A DNA stretch of 64,000 nucleotides from Bog-473 sp963809715 (lineage in GTDB: Bacteria > Actinomycetota > Acidimicrobiia > Acidimicrobiales > RAAP-2). The notes under the pieces were generated by a model. That model searched no databases. It was not told the origin of the DNA and was given only the letters and a program-made list of their open reading frames with translations. This document shows positions 53,853 to 62,786 of the stretch, in pieces. A program made the translations under genes and the position numbers. Numbering within the stretch: the first letter of the stretch is position 1; each line of letters starts with the position of its first letter. The stretch is taken from the NCBI GenBank assembly GCA_963809715.1, contig CAWEKO010000006.1, positions 124,001 to 188,000 of the forward strand, given 5' to 3'.

Positions 53853-54591
53853 CCGCTACCGCCTCCGATACTGTGCCCAGATACGCGGCCTGGACATCGG
53901 GGTCGCCCCGGACTTCGGCCGGCGTGCCGGTGCAAATGACGCGGCCGTAGTCGAGGACCACCACGGTGTCGCAGACGCTCATCACCAGGTCCATGTCGTG
54001 TTCGACCAGCAGAATAGCGAGCCCGTCGTTCGCCAGGTCATGCAGGACCTCCGAGAAGCGCTCTGTTTCGTCAGTATCCTGGCCGGCTGCCGGTTCGTCG
54101 AGGAGCAGGACCTTGGGCCGTGTGGCAAGGGCACGCGCGAGCTCAACAAGCCGGCCGCTTCCCGTTGGCAACGTGTCGGCTCGGTCATTGGCCACGGCCT
54201 TGAGGCCCAGCCGGTCCAGCACCTCCTCGCGGATCTCGTGGATTCTTCTCGACCTGGCTCTCACCACACCGCGCTGGCCGATGGAGGCGGCCACCCCGAC
54301 GTTCTCGGCGACGGTCAGGGTCCCGAAGAGCTCGAGGCGTTGAAACGTGCGACCGAGCCCGAGCCGGGCCCGGCGATAGGACGAGAGAGTGCGCAGATCC
54401 TTTCCGTCGAGACGCACGGTCCCTGCATTGGCGCGCTGCATCCCCGTCACCACGTTGAAAAGGGTCGTCTTGCCCGCCCCGTTCGGCCCGATCAATCCGG
54501 TGATCGCACCCTCGGTGGCGCTGAGCGACACGTCGGACAGCGCGGCCAGGCCGCCGAAACGTACCGAGACCTCTTGGATTTCAAGTCCCAC
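53845..54591 (-). CDS. livG: Branched-chain-type ABC transporter ATPase (LivG-like)
   Basis: The 248-residue ATPase has LIGPNGAGKTTLFNVVTG near 32-49, LPTGSGRLVELARALA as the (LivG-type) signature region and LLLDEPAAGQ as Walker B. GTG 54591 is preferred because GGAGG lies five bases before it; the open frame extends ten codons upstream inside the permease gene. The start overlaps the permease end by 11 bp, indicating translational coupling. Confidence 0.9.
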
Positions 54592-56752
54592 TGGTGCCTC
54601 CGGCCCCCGAAAGCGTGGCAAGCGGGTCGGCCGAGCCGGCAGGACCCTCGTCGGCGACGGCTTCGGCGAACCACGCGTCCCTCTTTTGCTTCGAACGTCG
54701 CTCGGGAAGGCCGAATGCGGGCGGCGCGATCCTCGCCCGGTAGTCGGCGACGTAGGCCGGGACCGGGAAGAGCGCCAGGTCGACCACCATGATGATCGTC
54801 ATCGGCCAGTTGCCGATTGCCCCGCTCAGCCTGAGTGCCCAGGCCACCCCGACCACCGCCACGATCAGGGCCACCAGCCAGCGGCGTCGCGCGACAGAGA
54901 GATAGACGGGGCGGATGCTGCCGGGGATGGTCCCGTTCGGCGTGGTGCCCACGCCGATACCGCCGAGGCCGACGAGGACCAGAGGTAGCTGGGTCAGGGA
55001 CGGGAAGAGGTTGGTGAAGAGTGGCGACCCTTGGTAGATGCCGTTCAACCCCGCCGCACCGAACGAGGTGATCCCAAAGACAACCATCACCAAGAGCACG
55101 GAGAGCCCGCTGAAGAACTGGAAGACGTCGGGCGCCGCGCTGCCGAGGGCCGTGCCGTAGATGCCGCCACCGATGCCCGCCAGAGCTGCCGAGAAGGCGA
55201 ACACTCCGATGAACGTCGCTCGGCCGTTCATACCCAGCGTCGCACATGCGGCAGGACTGTCCTTCATGGCCAGGAGGCGTTGGCCGAACTCCGATCGCCG
55301 CACGGCGACGACGAGCACAACCAGGACGACAAAGGCCACCGATCCCGCGATGAACTGTGACGTCTTGGAATCGAGGGCGAGCGAACCGATGTGGAAAGGA
55401 GCGAAGACGAGCGACCCCGAGCCGAAGGGCGCGTAGGGATGCCCGAAGAGGTTGAAGGATGGGAGCACGAACAACCAGTTGTCCATGGTGATGGCGAAGG
55501 CCGCAGTCGCCAGTGCGAAGTAGATGCCAGAGAGTCGCAAGGCGGGGATGGCGACGATGACGCCGACGACGGCGCACACTCCGGCTGCGGCCAGAAGGGC
55601 GAGGGGGTTCCCCCCCGCCCCAAGATGGCCCACCATGGTGGCGCCGATGCCGGCGAAGGTCATCTGGCACAACGACAGGCGCCCCGCATACCCAACGATC
55701 GGGATGACCGAGAGGCCGACGATGGCCAACCCCCACATGCGATTGAGGCTGAACAGGTCGGCTGTCGACACGGTGGTGGCCAAGAAGACTGCGGCGACGA
55801 TCGTTCCGACGCAGAACAGACCGGTGCCGTTCCACGTGGGGCGGAAGGCGAGCTCGCGGCTCCGAAGTTGCCGGTGCCCGCGTAGGCGCGACTGGGGCAG
55901 GACCAAGAGGGCGACGAAGAGGATGATCGCAGGCACCGCGTTCTCGAATCCCTGGATGTATGGACTCTGGGGCAGATAGGCCACTGAGTACGCGATGGAA
56001 AGACCCAGGATGATCGCACCCACGAAGGTCATCGGAATGGAGCGCAGGCGCCCGATGACCGACGCCGCGTACGCGTTGACGATGAGCAGTGTCAGCGCGG
56101 AGGCCGACAGCGTGAGCGTGGGTGCGATGAGGATCCCCGCCAGTGCCGCAAGCATGGAGCCGATGATCCACGCGTTGCGGGCATTGGCAATGGCGCTGGA
56201 CCCGTTGAGCGAGGTGAGCGTGCGGTCGTCGACGCTGGCCCGCATGGTGACGCCCATCCGGGTGCGGTAGAGGAACAGCCGCAGCCCGACAGCGACGACC
56301 AGGGCCAAGATCAACACCGTCACGTCGTTGTAGGAGATCCTGATCGTCCCCAGGACCAAGGTGTCGTTGTTGAAGAGGGGGGGTAGGGCCCGATAGGTCG
56401 TGGGGTTCCAGATCCATTGCGCGACGCCCAGGAGCATGAGTGCGATGGCCAGAGTGACGACGAGTTTGGATGCCTCCGAAACACCTTCGAGCCGGCGCAT
56501 CACCGCCGCTTCGATCACAATGCCGATAGCAGGCGCCACCACGAAGAGGCAGACGAGTATCGATACAAGCGTGGGCCAGCCCCACCCGATGCTCATCTGC
56601 CAGTAGGCGAAGGCGCAGATCATCCCGATGGCGCCGTGCGCCCAGTTGAAGATACCTGTCGTCGTGTAGGTAAGGGTGAGGCCGCTCGCCGTTATCGCGT
56701 AGATGCCCGCCGCAGCCAGGCCGCCGATGGTGAAGATGATGAATTCATGCAC
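54581..56752 (-). CDS. Fused LivH-LivM permease
   Basis: This 723-residue protein joins both membrane subunits of a branched-chain-type ABC importer. The LivH-like half (about 1-290) includes GIFNWAHGAIGM and RASVDDRTLTSLNGSS. The LivM-like half (about 335-650) includes YAGRLSLCQMTFAGIGA, GIYFALATAAFAI and MKDSPAACATLGMN. A final hydrophobic stretch and a charged tail of about 60 residues follow. The linker between halves is basic. Single-chain LivHM proteins are known in Actinobacteria. It lies between the binding-protein gene and livG. Confidence 0.9.
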   Translation of the reverse strand: MHEFIIFTIGGLAAAGIYAITASGLTLTYTTTGIFNWAHGAIGMICAFAYWQMSIGWGWPTLVSILVCLFVVAPAIGIVIEAAVMRRLEGVSEASKLVVTLAIALMLLGVAQWIWNPTTYRALPPLFNNDTLVLGTIRISYNDVTVLILALVVAVGLRLFLYRTRMGVTMRASVDDRTLTSLNGSSAIANARNAWIIGSMLAALAGILIAPTLTLSASALTLLIVNAYAASVIGRLRSIPMTFVGAIILGLSIAYSVAYLPQSPYIQGFENAVPAIILFVALLVLPQSRLRGHRQLRSRELAFRPTWNGTGLFCVGTIVAAVFLATTVSTADLFSLNRMWGLAIVGLSVIPIVGYAGRLSLCQMTFAGIGATMVGHLGAGGNPLALLAAAGVCAVVGVIVAIPALRLSGIYFALATAAFAITMDNWLFVLPSFNLFGHPYAPFGSGSLVFAPFHIGSLALDSKTSQFIAGSVAFVVLVVLVVAVRRSEFGQRLLAMKDSPAACATLGMNGRATFIGVFAFSAALAGIGGGIYGTALGSAAPDVFQFFSGLSVLLVMVVFGITSFGAAGLNGIYQGSPLFTNLFPSLTQLPLVLVGLGGIGVGTTPNGTIPGSIRPVYLSVARRRWLVALIVAVVGVAWALRLSGAIGNWPMTIIMVVDLALFPVPAYVADYRARIAPPAFGLPERRSKQKRDAWFAEAVADEGPAGSADPLATLSGAGGTSGT

Positions 56753-56838
56753 AGCCGTCCCCCGGCAGGATGATCAGTCGTCTGACCCGGCAAGACTAGA
56801 GGCTCTTCGCCCATCCCCGCGGGCTGCCCAACCAATTC

Positions 56839-58242
56839 TCACAAGGACGCCAGCTGTTGCTGCTGTTGTGAGGTCAGGTGGACGACGTTCTTGGGGTTGC
56901 AGTTCCAGATGGACTGCGTGGGTCGTGTGATTGCCTTGTCGTAGAGAATTCCTTTGGGTCCGACCTTCATGAGCGCAAAGCACGGTGAGGGTTGAGGGTT
57001 CTCGTTGGAGAGCGCCAGTTTTGCAATCGGCGCCTCAATACCTCCGGCGGACCAGTTCTTCTCGGCTGCTGCGCCGTTGAGCACGCACGCCACCGTGAGG
57101 TTGGCTCCGCAGGCCGAGGCCGACTTCGCCCACAAGAGCCACGCCTCAGCCCCCTCCTCGCTGTCGAAGTCGATGCTGTCTCCCTTGGCGTAGGTGTGCA
57201 TGACGTTGACGAGCTGCTGAGTAGAGGGGTTTTGCGAGGCCATCGAGAGCGGCCACCATGACGTCTCGACGTAGACGGGAGGAAGACTGGGGTTCTTGGC
57301 CACGGCCTGCTGCGTCATGGAGTTTGCGAATTGGGTTCCCAGCGCGATGAAGGCGGGATGGTATCCGGCAGTCGTCATCGCCTGAGCGAAGGGAGTGAGG
57401 TTGGCGGTGTCTGCGGGCCACAGGGCCTCCACTCCCTTGCTCTGGTACTGCTCGACGTAAGGTGCCCAATTGGTCACGGTGACCGGGGGCTCAGCGAAGT
57501 CGACGACGTGCCAGCCCTGAGCCTCGGCGCCGAACTCGAACTTCGTTTCTGGCTCGAGGATGGAGGGGTTGTTTTGTCCACCCATGCCGGCCTTCTTGAC
57601 CGCCTGGGGATAGGCCTTGGCAAGTGCCCCGAACCATCCTGAGGACACCGAGTTTGTATTGATGCCGCTCGGGTCGACTTGGTCGGAGGCAAGATCCGAG
57701 GCATCCGAGACCACGTAGCCGCTGATCTGTCCCAGCCCGCACTTCTCACGGATGGGGACAGATGGCTGGTCGAGGGCCATGCCACCCCCGACTGCCATGA
57801 AGTCGCTTTGGCAGGCCGTTGTTGCCTGTTGAGCTGCATTGAAGAGCGCAGCATCGCGATCATCGATCACGATATGGCGCCCGTTGATGCCGCCCGAAGC
57901 GTTGCACCAGTCTGCGAACGCCTTGGCCTGCTGGACGAATTCGACCTCGAGTCCGGGCTCAACGGTGTTGGCAGCGTCGTTGAACACGGCGATGTTGATG
58001 GTCTTCGGACTCACACCACGCACCGAGGAGGCACCACCGGGTCCCGGTTCGCAGATCTTGCCGACTCCCGGCCAGACGCCGTTGGTGGGGGCCGAGCTGG
58101 ACGACAACGTTCGACTCATCGTCGTCGCGCCGGCCGCGGCCGTCGACGAGAGGACCACGCCGGTCCCTGCGACCATCATCACGGTTGTCATTGCCAGCGG
58201 CAGCATCGATTTGCGAAGCTCCGCTAGTCCTTTGCAGAACAT
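56839..58242 (-). CDS. ABC transporter substrate-binding protein (Peripla_BP_6 type)
   Basis: The 467-residue exported protein has a signal peptide from the start (KSMLPLAMTTVMMVAGTGVV, cleavage after about 45). The ligand-binding domain begins at about 75 with VSPKTINIAVFNDAANTVEPG. It continues CNASGGINGRHIVIDDRDA and ends in a Gln-rich TSQQQQQLASL. ATG 58242 was chosen because GGGAGGG lies just before it; an in-frame ATG 58278 is possible. The first gene of the importer operon, it is probably driven from site 9. Ligand unknown. Confidence 0.9.
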   Translation of the reverse strand: MFCKGLAELRKSMLPLAMTTVMMVAGTGVVLSSTAAAGATTMSRTLSSSSAPTNGVWPGVGKICEPGPGGASSVRGVSPKTINIAVFNDAANTVEPGLEVEFVQQAKAFADWCNASGGINGRHIVIDDRDAALFNAAQQATTACQSDFMAVGGGMALDQPSVPIREKCGLGQISGYVVSDASDLASDQVDPSGINTNSVSSGWFGALAKAYPQAVKKAGMGGQNNPSILEPETKFEFGAEAQGWHVVDFAEPPVTVTNWAPYVEQYQSKGVEALWPADTANLTPFAQAMTTAGYHPAFIALGTQFANSMTQQAVAKNPSLPPVYVETSWWPLSMASQNPSTQQLVNVMHTYAKGDSIDFDSEEGAEAWLLWAKSASACGANLTVACVLNGAAAEKNWSAGGIEAPIAKLALSNENPQPSPCFALMKVGPKGILYDKAITRPTQSIWNCNPKNVVHLTSQQQQQLASL

Positions 58243-58618
58243 CCTCACCCTCCCCGGGGCAGTTTGCGATCGGGTCATTCAATCAGCACGGCGACCGGAG
58301 TGGGGATCGGGCCGCAGAGGCGAGGCGGGAAAGATGGCTAAGAACCGGACGGTCGCCTGCTTGTGCCTCCGGTACTTGCATCATTTTTCCCTCCCTCCAC
58401 CCAGGGTGAGACCCCCGGTCTGATAACGCATGTCTGAGCGGCGCAATCGCGCACGACGCAACCCGACCTCGGCACGCAGTGGCCAACCCTACACCGTGAA
58501 CCAATATCGAATATAGTATACGAACGGATGATTTTCGGGGCAGCCGAGGAAGAACGGGCCGTGGGCCAACCCGGACCGGGGTCGGTCGCCCCGTGATGGC
58601 GCCCGTCGGCCGGAGCCA
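58243..58618. other. Divergent promoter region with AT-rich element
   Basis: 376 bp between the binding-protein gene and the CoA ligase, containing site 9. A 22-codon frame begins at ATG 58528 soon after the element; it is probably not a gene. Confidence 0.5.
58511..58521 (+). promoter_or_regulatory. AT-rich promoter/operator element (site 9)
   Basis: ATATAGTATAC, identical to site 8 and also followed by GAA. It is placed between the importer operon and the CoA ligase at 58619. Confidence 0.6.
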
Positions 58619-60271
58619 ATGCAGGTGGATCCGCGATCGAGGGGGCAGAGTCTCGGTCTGCCTGCGGGCGTCCGACTTCTCCGGGCCGTGGAACCCGACA
58701 CCTCTGTGAGCGGTTTCAACCTGGCCGACCTCTGGGAGGCGGTCGTCGACTGCGTGCCGGATCGCGTTGCGCTTCGCTGCGGGGAAGACAGCCGGACCTA
58801 CGAGGAACTCGAGCAACAATCCAACCGATTGGCCCACTGGTACCTCGGACAGGGCGTCCAGGCGGGAGACCACATCGGGCTCTATGCGGAGAACTGTGTG
58901 GAGTATGTCGAGGCCACGTTGGCTGCGTACAAAGTCCGAGCCGTTCCCATCAACATCAACTACCGGTACACCGCCCGGGAACTGGAGCAGCTGTTCAACA
59001 ATGCCGACCTGGTCGGCGTCGTCCATCAGTGGGACTACACCGAACGAGTGACGGCGCTGGAACCCCAGGTCCCGACGCTACGTTGGAACCTGCCTGTCGG
59101 TTCCACCTATGACGTTGCGCTGGCCTCGTCGTCGCCGGCACGGGACTTTGACCTGCGGTCGGGCGACGATCACTACATCCTCTACACAGGGGGCACCACG
59201 GGGTTGCCAAAAGGGGTGGTGTGGCGACAGGAGGACGCTTTCTTCGCCTGTATGGGGGGCGGCAATCCCGCCCTTCCCGAGGTCACGTCGGTCGCAGAGC
59301 TGGTCCAGCGGATAGCGCAAGATCAGAGCACTTTCTTGCTCCTTGCTCCGCTGATGCACGCGGCAGGGGGATGGGTGGTGCTGCTCCACCTCTTCAGCGG
59401 TAACAAAGTCGTCTTGTGGTCGGGCTCGCTCGACCCGCGCGAGGTATGGCGCACTGTCGAGCGTGAGAAAGTCACGGCGACCAGCACTGTCGGGGACGCG
59501 GTCATGCGACCCTTGCTTGACGCGTGGGACGACTTCGATCCAAAACCCGACATCGAATCCCTAACCGTGGTCAGCTCGGGTGGCGCGCCTCTTTCGACGG
59601 CGTTGCGCGATCGGTTTCTCGTAACTTTTCCTTCCATTCCACTCTCCGACGGTTATGGATCGTCCGAGACAGGGATTCAGGCCGGGCGCATCTTCTTAGG
59701 CCCGGTCGGGGAGAAGCCGGAGCCGCAATTCACCGCCCAGCAGGCGGTGGTTTTGAACGAGGAGACCCACCAGCCCGTAGTTCCAGGTTCGGGCGTCGTC
59801 GGTCGAGTTGCCCGCTCCGGGCGCATCCCGCTGGCCTACTACAAGGACCCGGAGAAGTCGGCCGCGACATTCGTCGAGTGGGAGGGCCGTCGATGGTCGC
59901 TGACGGGAGATATGGGCACGGTTGCGGACAACGGCACGATTACCTTGCTGGGGCGGGGCAACCTGTGCATCAACACAGGAGGCGAGAAGGTCTATCCCGA
60001 GGAAGTCGAGGGCGTCCTACGCCAGTCCCGTGCCGTCTACGACGTGGTGGTTGTCGGCGTCCCCGATGACCGCTGGGGCGAACGCGTCGTCGCTGTCGTT
60101 CAACCGACGTCGGGGACGGTTCCAACGGAGGGCGAACTGATGGCCCTGGTGCGCGCCTCGCTGGCTGGGTACAAGGTGCCGAAACAAGTGATCTTCGTCG
60201 ATGAGGTTGTTCGGTCCCCGACTGGGAAGGCCGACTACCGCTGGGCCGCCGAGAAGGCGGCGTCGTCGTGA
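58619..60271 (+). CDS. Acyl-CoA ligase, FadD19-like
   Basis: This 550-residue ligase has a P-loop LYTGGTTGLPKGVVWRQED near 180-198, a form with GG and WRQED seen in actinobacterial FadD17/FadD19-type ligases for steroid and other branched side chains. Further motifs are DGYGSSETG near 348, WSLTGDMGTV and GRGNLCINTGGEKVYPEEVE near 438-457, and SPTGKADYRWA. ATG 58619 has GGAG upstream; GTG 58706 (SGFNLADLW) is a possible shorter start. It lies next to the importer operon. Confidence 0.87.
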   Translation: MQVDPRSRGQSLGLPAGVRLLRAVEPDTSVSGFNLADLWEAVVDCVPDRVALRCGEDSRTYEELEQQSNRLAHWYLGQGVQAGDHIGLYAENCVEYVEATLAAYKVRAVPININYRYTARELEQLFNNADLVGVVHQWDYTERVTALEPQVPTLRWNLPVGSTYDVALASSSPARDFDLRSGDDHYILYTGGTTGLPKGVVWRQEDAFFACMGGGNPALPEVTSVAELVQRIAQDQSTFLLLAPLMHAAGGWVVLLHLFSGNKVVLWSGSLDPREVWRTVEREKVTATSTVGDAVMRPLLDAWDDFDPKPDIESLTVVSSGGAPLSTALRDRFLVTFPSIPLSDGYGSSETGIQAGRIFLGPVGEKPEPQFTAQQAVVLNEETHQPVVPGSGVVGRVARSGRIPLAYYKDPEKSAATFVEWEGRRWSLTGDMGTVADNGTITLLGRGNLCINTGGEKVYPEEVEGVLRQSRAVYDVVVVGVPDDRWGERVVAVVQPTSGTVPTEGELMALVRASLAGYKVPKQVIFVDEVVRSPTGKADYRWAAEKAASS

Positions 60272-60321
60272 TCTCGGCTACGGAGATCGCCACGCACCAG
60301 GAGTGACGCTGCTCCGTCGCC

Positions 60322-62694
60322 TCATATGCCCATTGGCACTGTACCGACGTGGCCTGCCCGGTGTAAGCGCCGCGTCTCTTCGAGTGAGTAACCGAGCTCC
60401 CCGAGTACCGAGTCGTTGTCACGACCAAGCGTCGGCGCAGGCGATCGCAGCCAATGGTCCACACGCGAGAAACGGAAGGGCAGAGTTGGCACCTCATGGT
60501 CTCCCGTGACCGGATGGTGCTCTACTTCGAAGAGCCGGCGATGGCGAAGTTGGGGATTCGCTGCTACGTCTCTCGGCGGAATCACCACGGCCGACGGTAT
60601 GCCCACGTCGAGGAACATCTGAGCCATCTTCTCGGCTGGGTGCTGTCGGGTCCACGACGACAACTCGCGATCGATGTCATCATGTGCCGAGCGGCGATCG
60701 GCAGCATTCGAGAAGGCGTCATTTTGAATCCACGACGGAGTTCCGGGCAACGCCCGTAGGGACCGCCACTGCTCGTCAGACTCGACGGCCACGGCGACCC
60801 ACTCGTCGTCACCGGCACATGGATAGACGCCTTGAGGGGCGGCAGATGGCCCCCGATTTCCGTCACGACTGAGCAAGGTCCCGCTCGAGTAGTACTCCAC
60901 TACTTGTTCCGCGGCCGCGTTGAGGACCGACTCGACCATCGCCGCTTCCACCAGCCTTCCGCCGCCATGGCGATCACGCGCGATGAGGGCCAGCAAGGTG
61001 GCAAATGCCGCATGCATCCCGGCCAGAGGGTCACAGGCACCTCTCACCAGCACGGGAGGGCCTTCGGCGAATCCCGTCAACCAGGACATGCCGGTCAGGC
61101 ACTCCATGGTCTGGGCGAATCCCGTTCGATCACGCCATGGGCCGTCGAGACCGAAGGCAGGCATCCGGACCATGATGAGCTCGTCGTTGAGCGCATGGAC
61201 CCGGTCCCAGTCGAAGCCAAACTGCTCCATGACCCGAGGGGTGAAATTCTCCACCAACACGTCGGCGGTCTTCAGCAGACGCTCGAGCATCTCTGCTCCT
61301 TCCGGGCGGGAGAGATCGAAGGTGACGCCCCGTTTTCCGATGTTGGCGGCGTGGAAGATCGGGCTCCACTCCCACCAGCGATCGTGAGACGATGATCGGG
61401 TACTCGCGAAGCGCATGTTGTCGGGTCGCGTCAATGATTCGACTTTGATGACATCGGCGCCCAGAGCTGCGAGGGCTGCGGTGGTGACTGGACCGGCCCA
61501 CCAGGCGGTGCAGTCGACGATACGAACGCCGACGAGAGGCAGCCGCCAGCCCTCGTCGTCGACTTCTCGTACCGAGTCGGTTCTCGTGTTCCTGGTGGCG
61601 CTCATCCGAGGCATCCAGTCGATCGATTCGTCGTGCTGACCGAGATCAGGGGCGGTTTCGAACGGACGCGGCGCCTCGCTCGAGACGCGATATGGAACGC
61701 GGGGTTGGGGGAACCGTCCGGAGGGACCCGGCACGAAGACCCCGCGGGCTACGAACTGTTCGAACTCCGTCATCGTCGAGCCGTTGAGGAGGGGGCCAGC
61801 AGGGATCCTGAGCAGAGCGGCCGACTCCAGGACCTCTGCGGTCGTGTGCTGGGTCGTGTACCGGTGGACGGCCGACAGGAACTCTTCTCGGCGTCGGAAT
61901 CGCTTGGCCACCTGCGGCAGGTCGGCGTCATTCATGAGATCGGGCCGCTCGATCATGAGGAGGAAATCCTGAAACTGTTGGGCGCTGTTCGTCGTAACCA
62001 CGAAGTAGCCGTCCCTTGTTGGTTCGATCGATGGAACCTCGATCGTCCGTCCGGTCCCCGCGACCTTTGGCCATCCGGCAAACGATGCGAACACCGAGGG
62101 ATACGTGACCATGGTGGCTGCCATGCAATCGAGCATTGCCACATCGATGAACTCACCAATGCCGCTCCGGATGGCCTCCCGATGTGCTGCGATCGCCCCG
62201 AGCGCTGCGTAGGTACCCGACGTCCACTCACCGAGACGACCACCCGCCGAGAGAGGTGGAAGGTCCGGGAGGCCACGCTGCCCGATGGATCCGCAAGCAG
62301 CCTGCAGGGTGAATTCGGTGCTGGCACGATCAGACCAGGGACCTGTACAGCCGAATGGCGTGATCACGACGACAACCAGAGACGGATTTTCGGCCCACAG
62401 GGCCGCGGTGTCGACTCGGTCGCCACTCACAAAAATATCCGCCGAGGTCGCGAGCTCGCATGCGTCAGCCCTGACGGATCGCTTGGAGGTGTTGAGATAT
62501 TCGAAGAGTGCGCCTGAGCCCCAATGGCGAAGTGGATCGCCTCCGGGTGGTTCCACCTTGACCACGTCAGCACCCGCATCGGCCAAGAGTTTTGAGCAGT
62601 ACGGTCCAGCGATCTCAGTTGTGCAATCGACGACGCGAACGCCATCGAGCATCAGCGTGCACCCAGGGCAGGGCACCGTCGAGCGGACTTCCAT
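60322..62694 (-). CDS. Tandem-domain CaiB/BaiF family III CoA-transferase
   Basis: The 790-residue protein contains two complete family III CoA-transferase-like domains. Domain 1 (about 15-365): LDGVRVVDCTTEIAGPYCSK, LADAGADVVKVEPPGG, IDVAMLDCMAAT. Domain 2 (about 385-780): LVGVRIVDCTAWWAGP, LGADVIKVES, VLVENFTPRVMEQFGFDWDR, VEAAMVESVLNA. The catalytic Asp is in AMLD of domain 1; the matching position in domain 2 is Glu. CoA exchange between two acids is the family reaction. The enzyme may form an internal pseudo-dimer. It diverges from the amidohydrolase at 62787. Confidence 0.87.
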   Translation of the reverse strand: MEVRSTVPCPGCTLMLDGVRVVDCTTEIAGPYCSKLLADAGADVVKVEPPGGDPLRHWGSGALFEYLNTSKRSVRADACELATSADIFVSGDRVDTAALWAENPSLVVVVITPFGCTGPWSDRASTEFTLQAACGSIGQRGLPDLPPLSAGGRLGEWTSGTYAALGAIAAHREAIRSGIGEFIDVAMLDCMAATMVTYPSVFASFAGWPKVAGTGRTIEVPSIEPTRDGYFVVTTNSAQQFQDFLLMIERPDLMNDADLPQVAKRFRRREEFLSAVHRYTTQHTTAEVLESAALLRIPAGPLLNGSTMTEFEQFVARGVFVPGPSGRFPQPRVPYRVSSEAPRPFETAPDLGQHDESIDWMPRMSATRNTRTDSVREVDDEGWRLPLVGVRIVDCTAWWAGPVTTAALAALGADVIKVESLTRPDNMRFASTRSSSHDRWWEWSPIFHAANIGKRGVTFDLSRPEGAEMLERLLKTADVLVENFTPRVMEQFGFDWDRVHALNDELIMVRMPAFGLDGPWRDRTGFAQTMECLTGMSWLTGFAEGPPVLVRGACDPLAGMHAAFATLLALIARDRHGGGRLVEAAMVESVLNAAAEQVVEYYSSGTLLSRDGNRGPSAAPQGVYPCAGDDEWVAVAVESDEQWRSLRALPGTPSWIQNDAFSNAADRRSAHDDIDRELSSWTRQHPAEKMAQMFLDVGIPSAVVIPPRDVAANPQLRHRRLFEVEHHPVTGDHEVPTLPFRFSRVDHWLRSPAPTLGRDNDSVLGELGYSLEETRRLHRAGHVGTVPMGI

Positions 62695-62724
62695 GACAAC
62701 GGCGGTGAGTGCATGCGGAACTGA

Positions 62725-62735
62725 ATATAATATGG
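62725..62735 (+). promoter_or_regulatory. AT-rich promoter/operator element (site 10)
   Basis: ATATAATATGG, 9 of 11 matches, with TATAAT. It lies between the divergent CaiB/BaiF gene (start 62694) and amidohydrolase (start 62787). Confidence 0.5.
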
Positions 62736-62786
62736 ACCTTCGCCAACGAGCGCGTCGGCGGCTCGCCCGTATCGAAGGGGGGCGCG

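Noticed and set aside
54492..56585. 697-residue minus-strand frame overlapping the permease
   Set aside because: Out-of-frame shadow of the 54581 permease, rich in Arg/His/Gly and without membrane segments.
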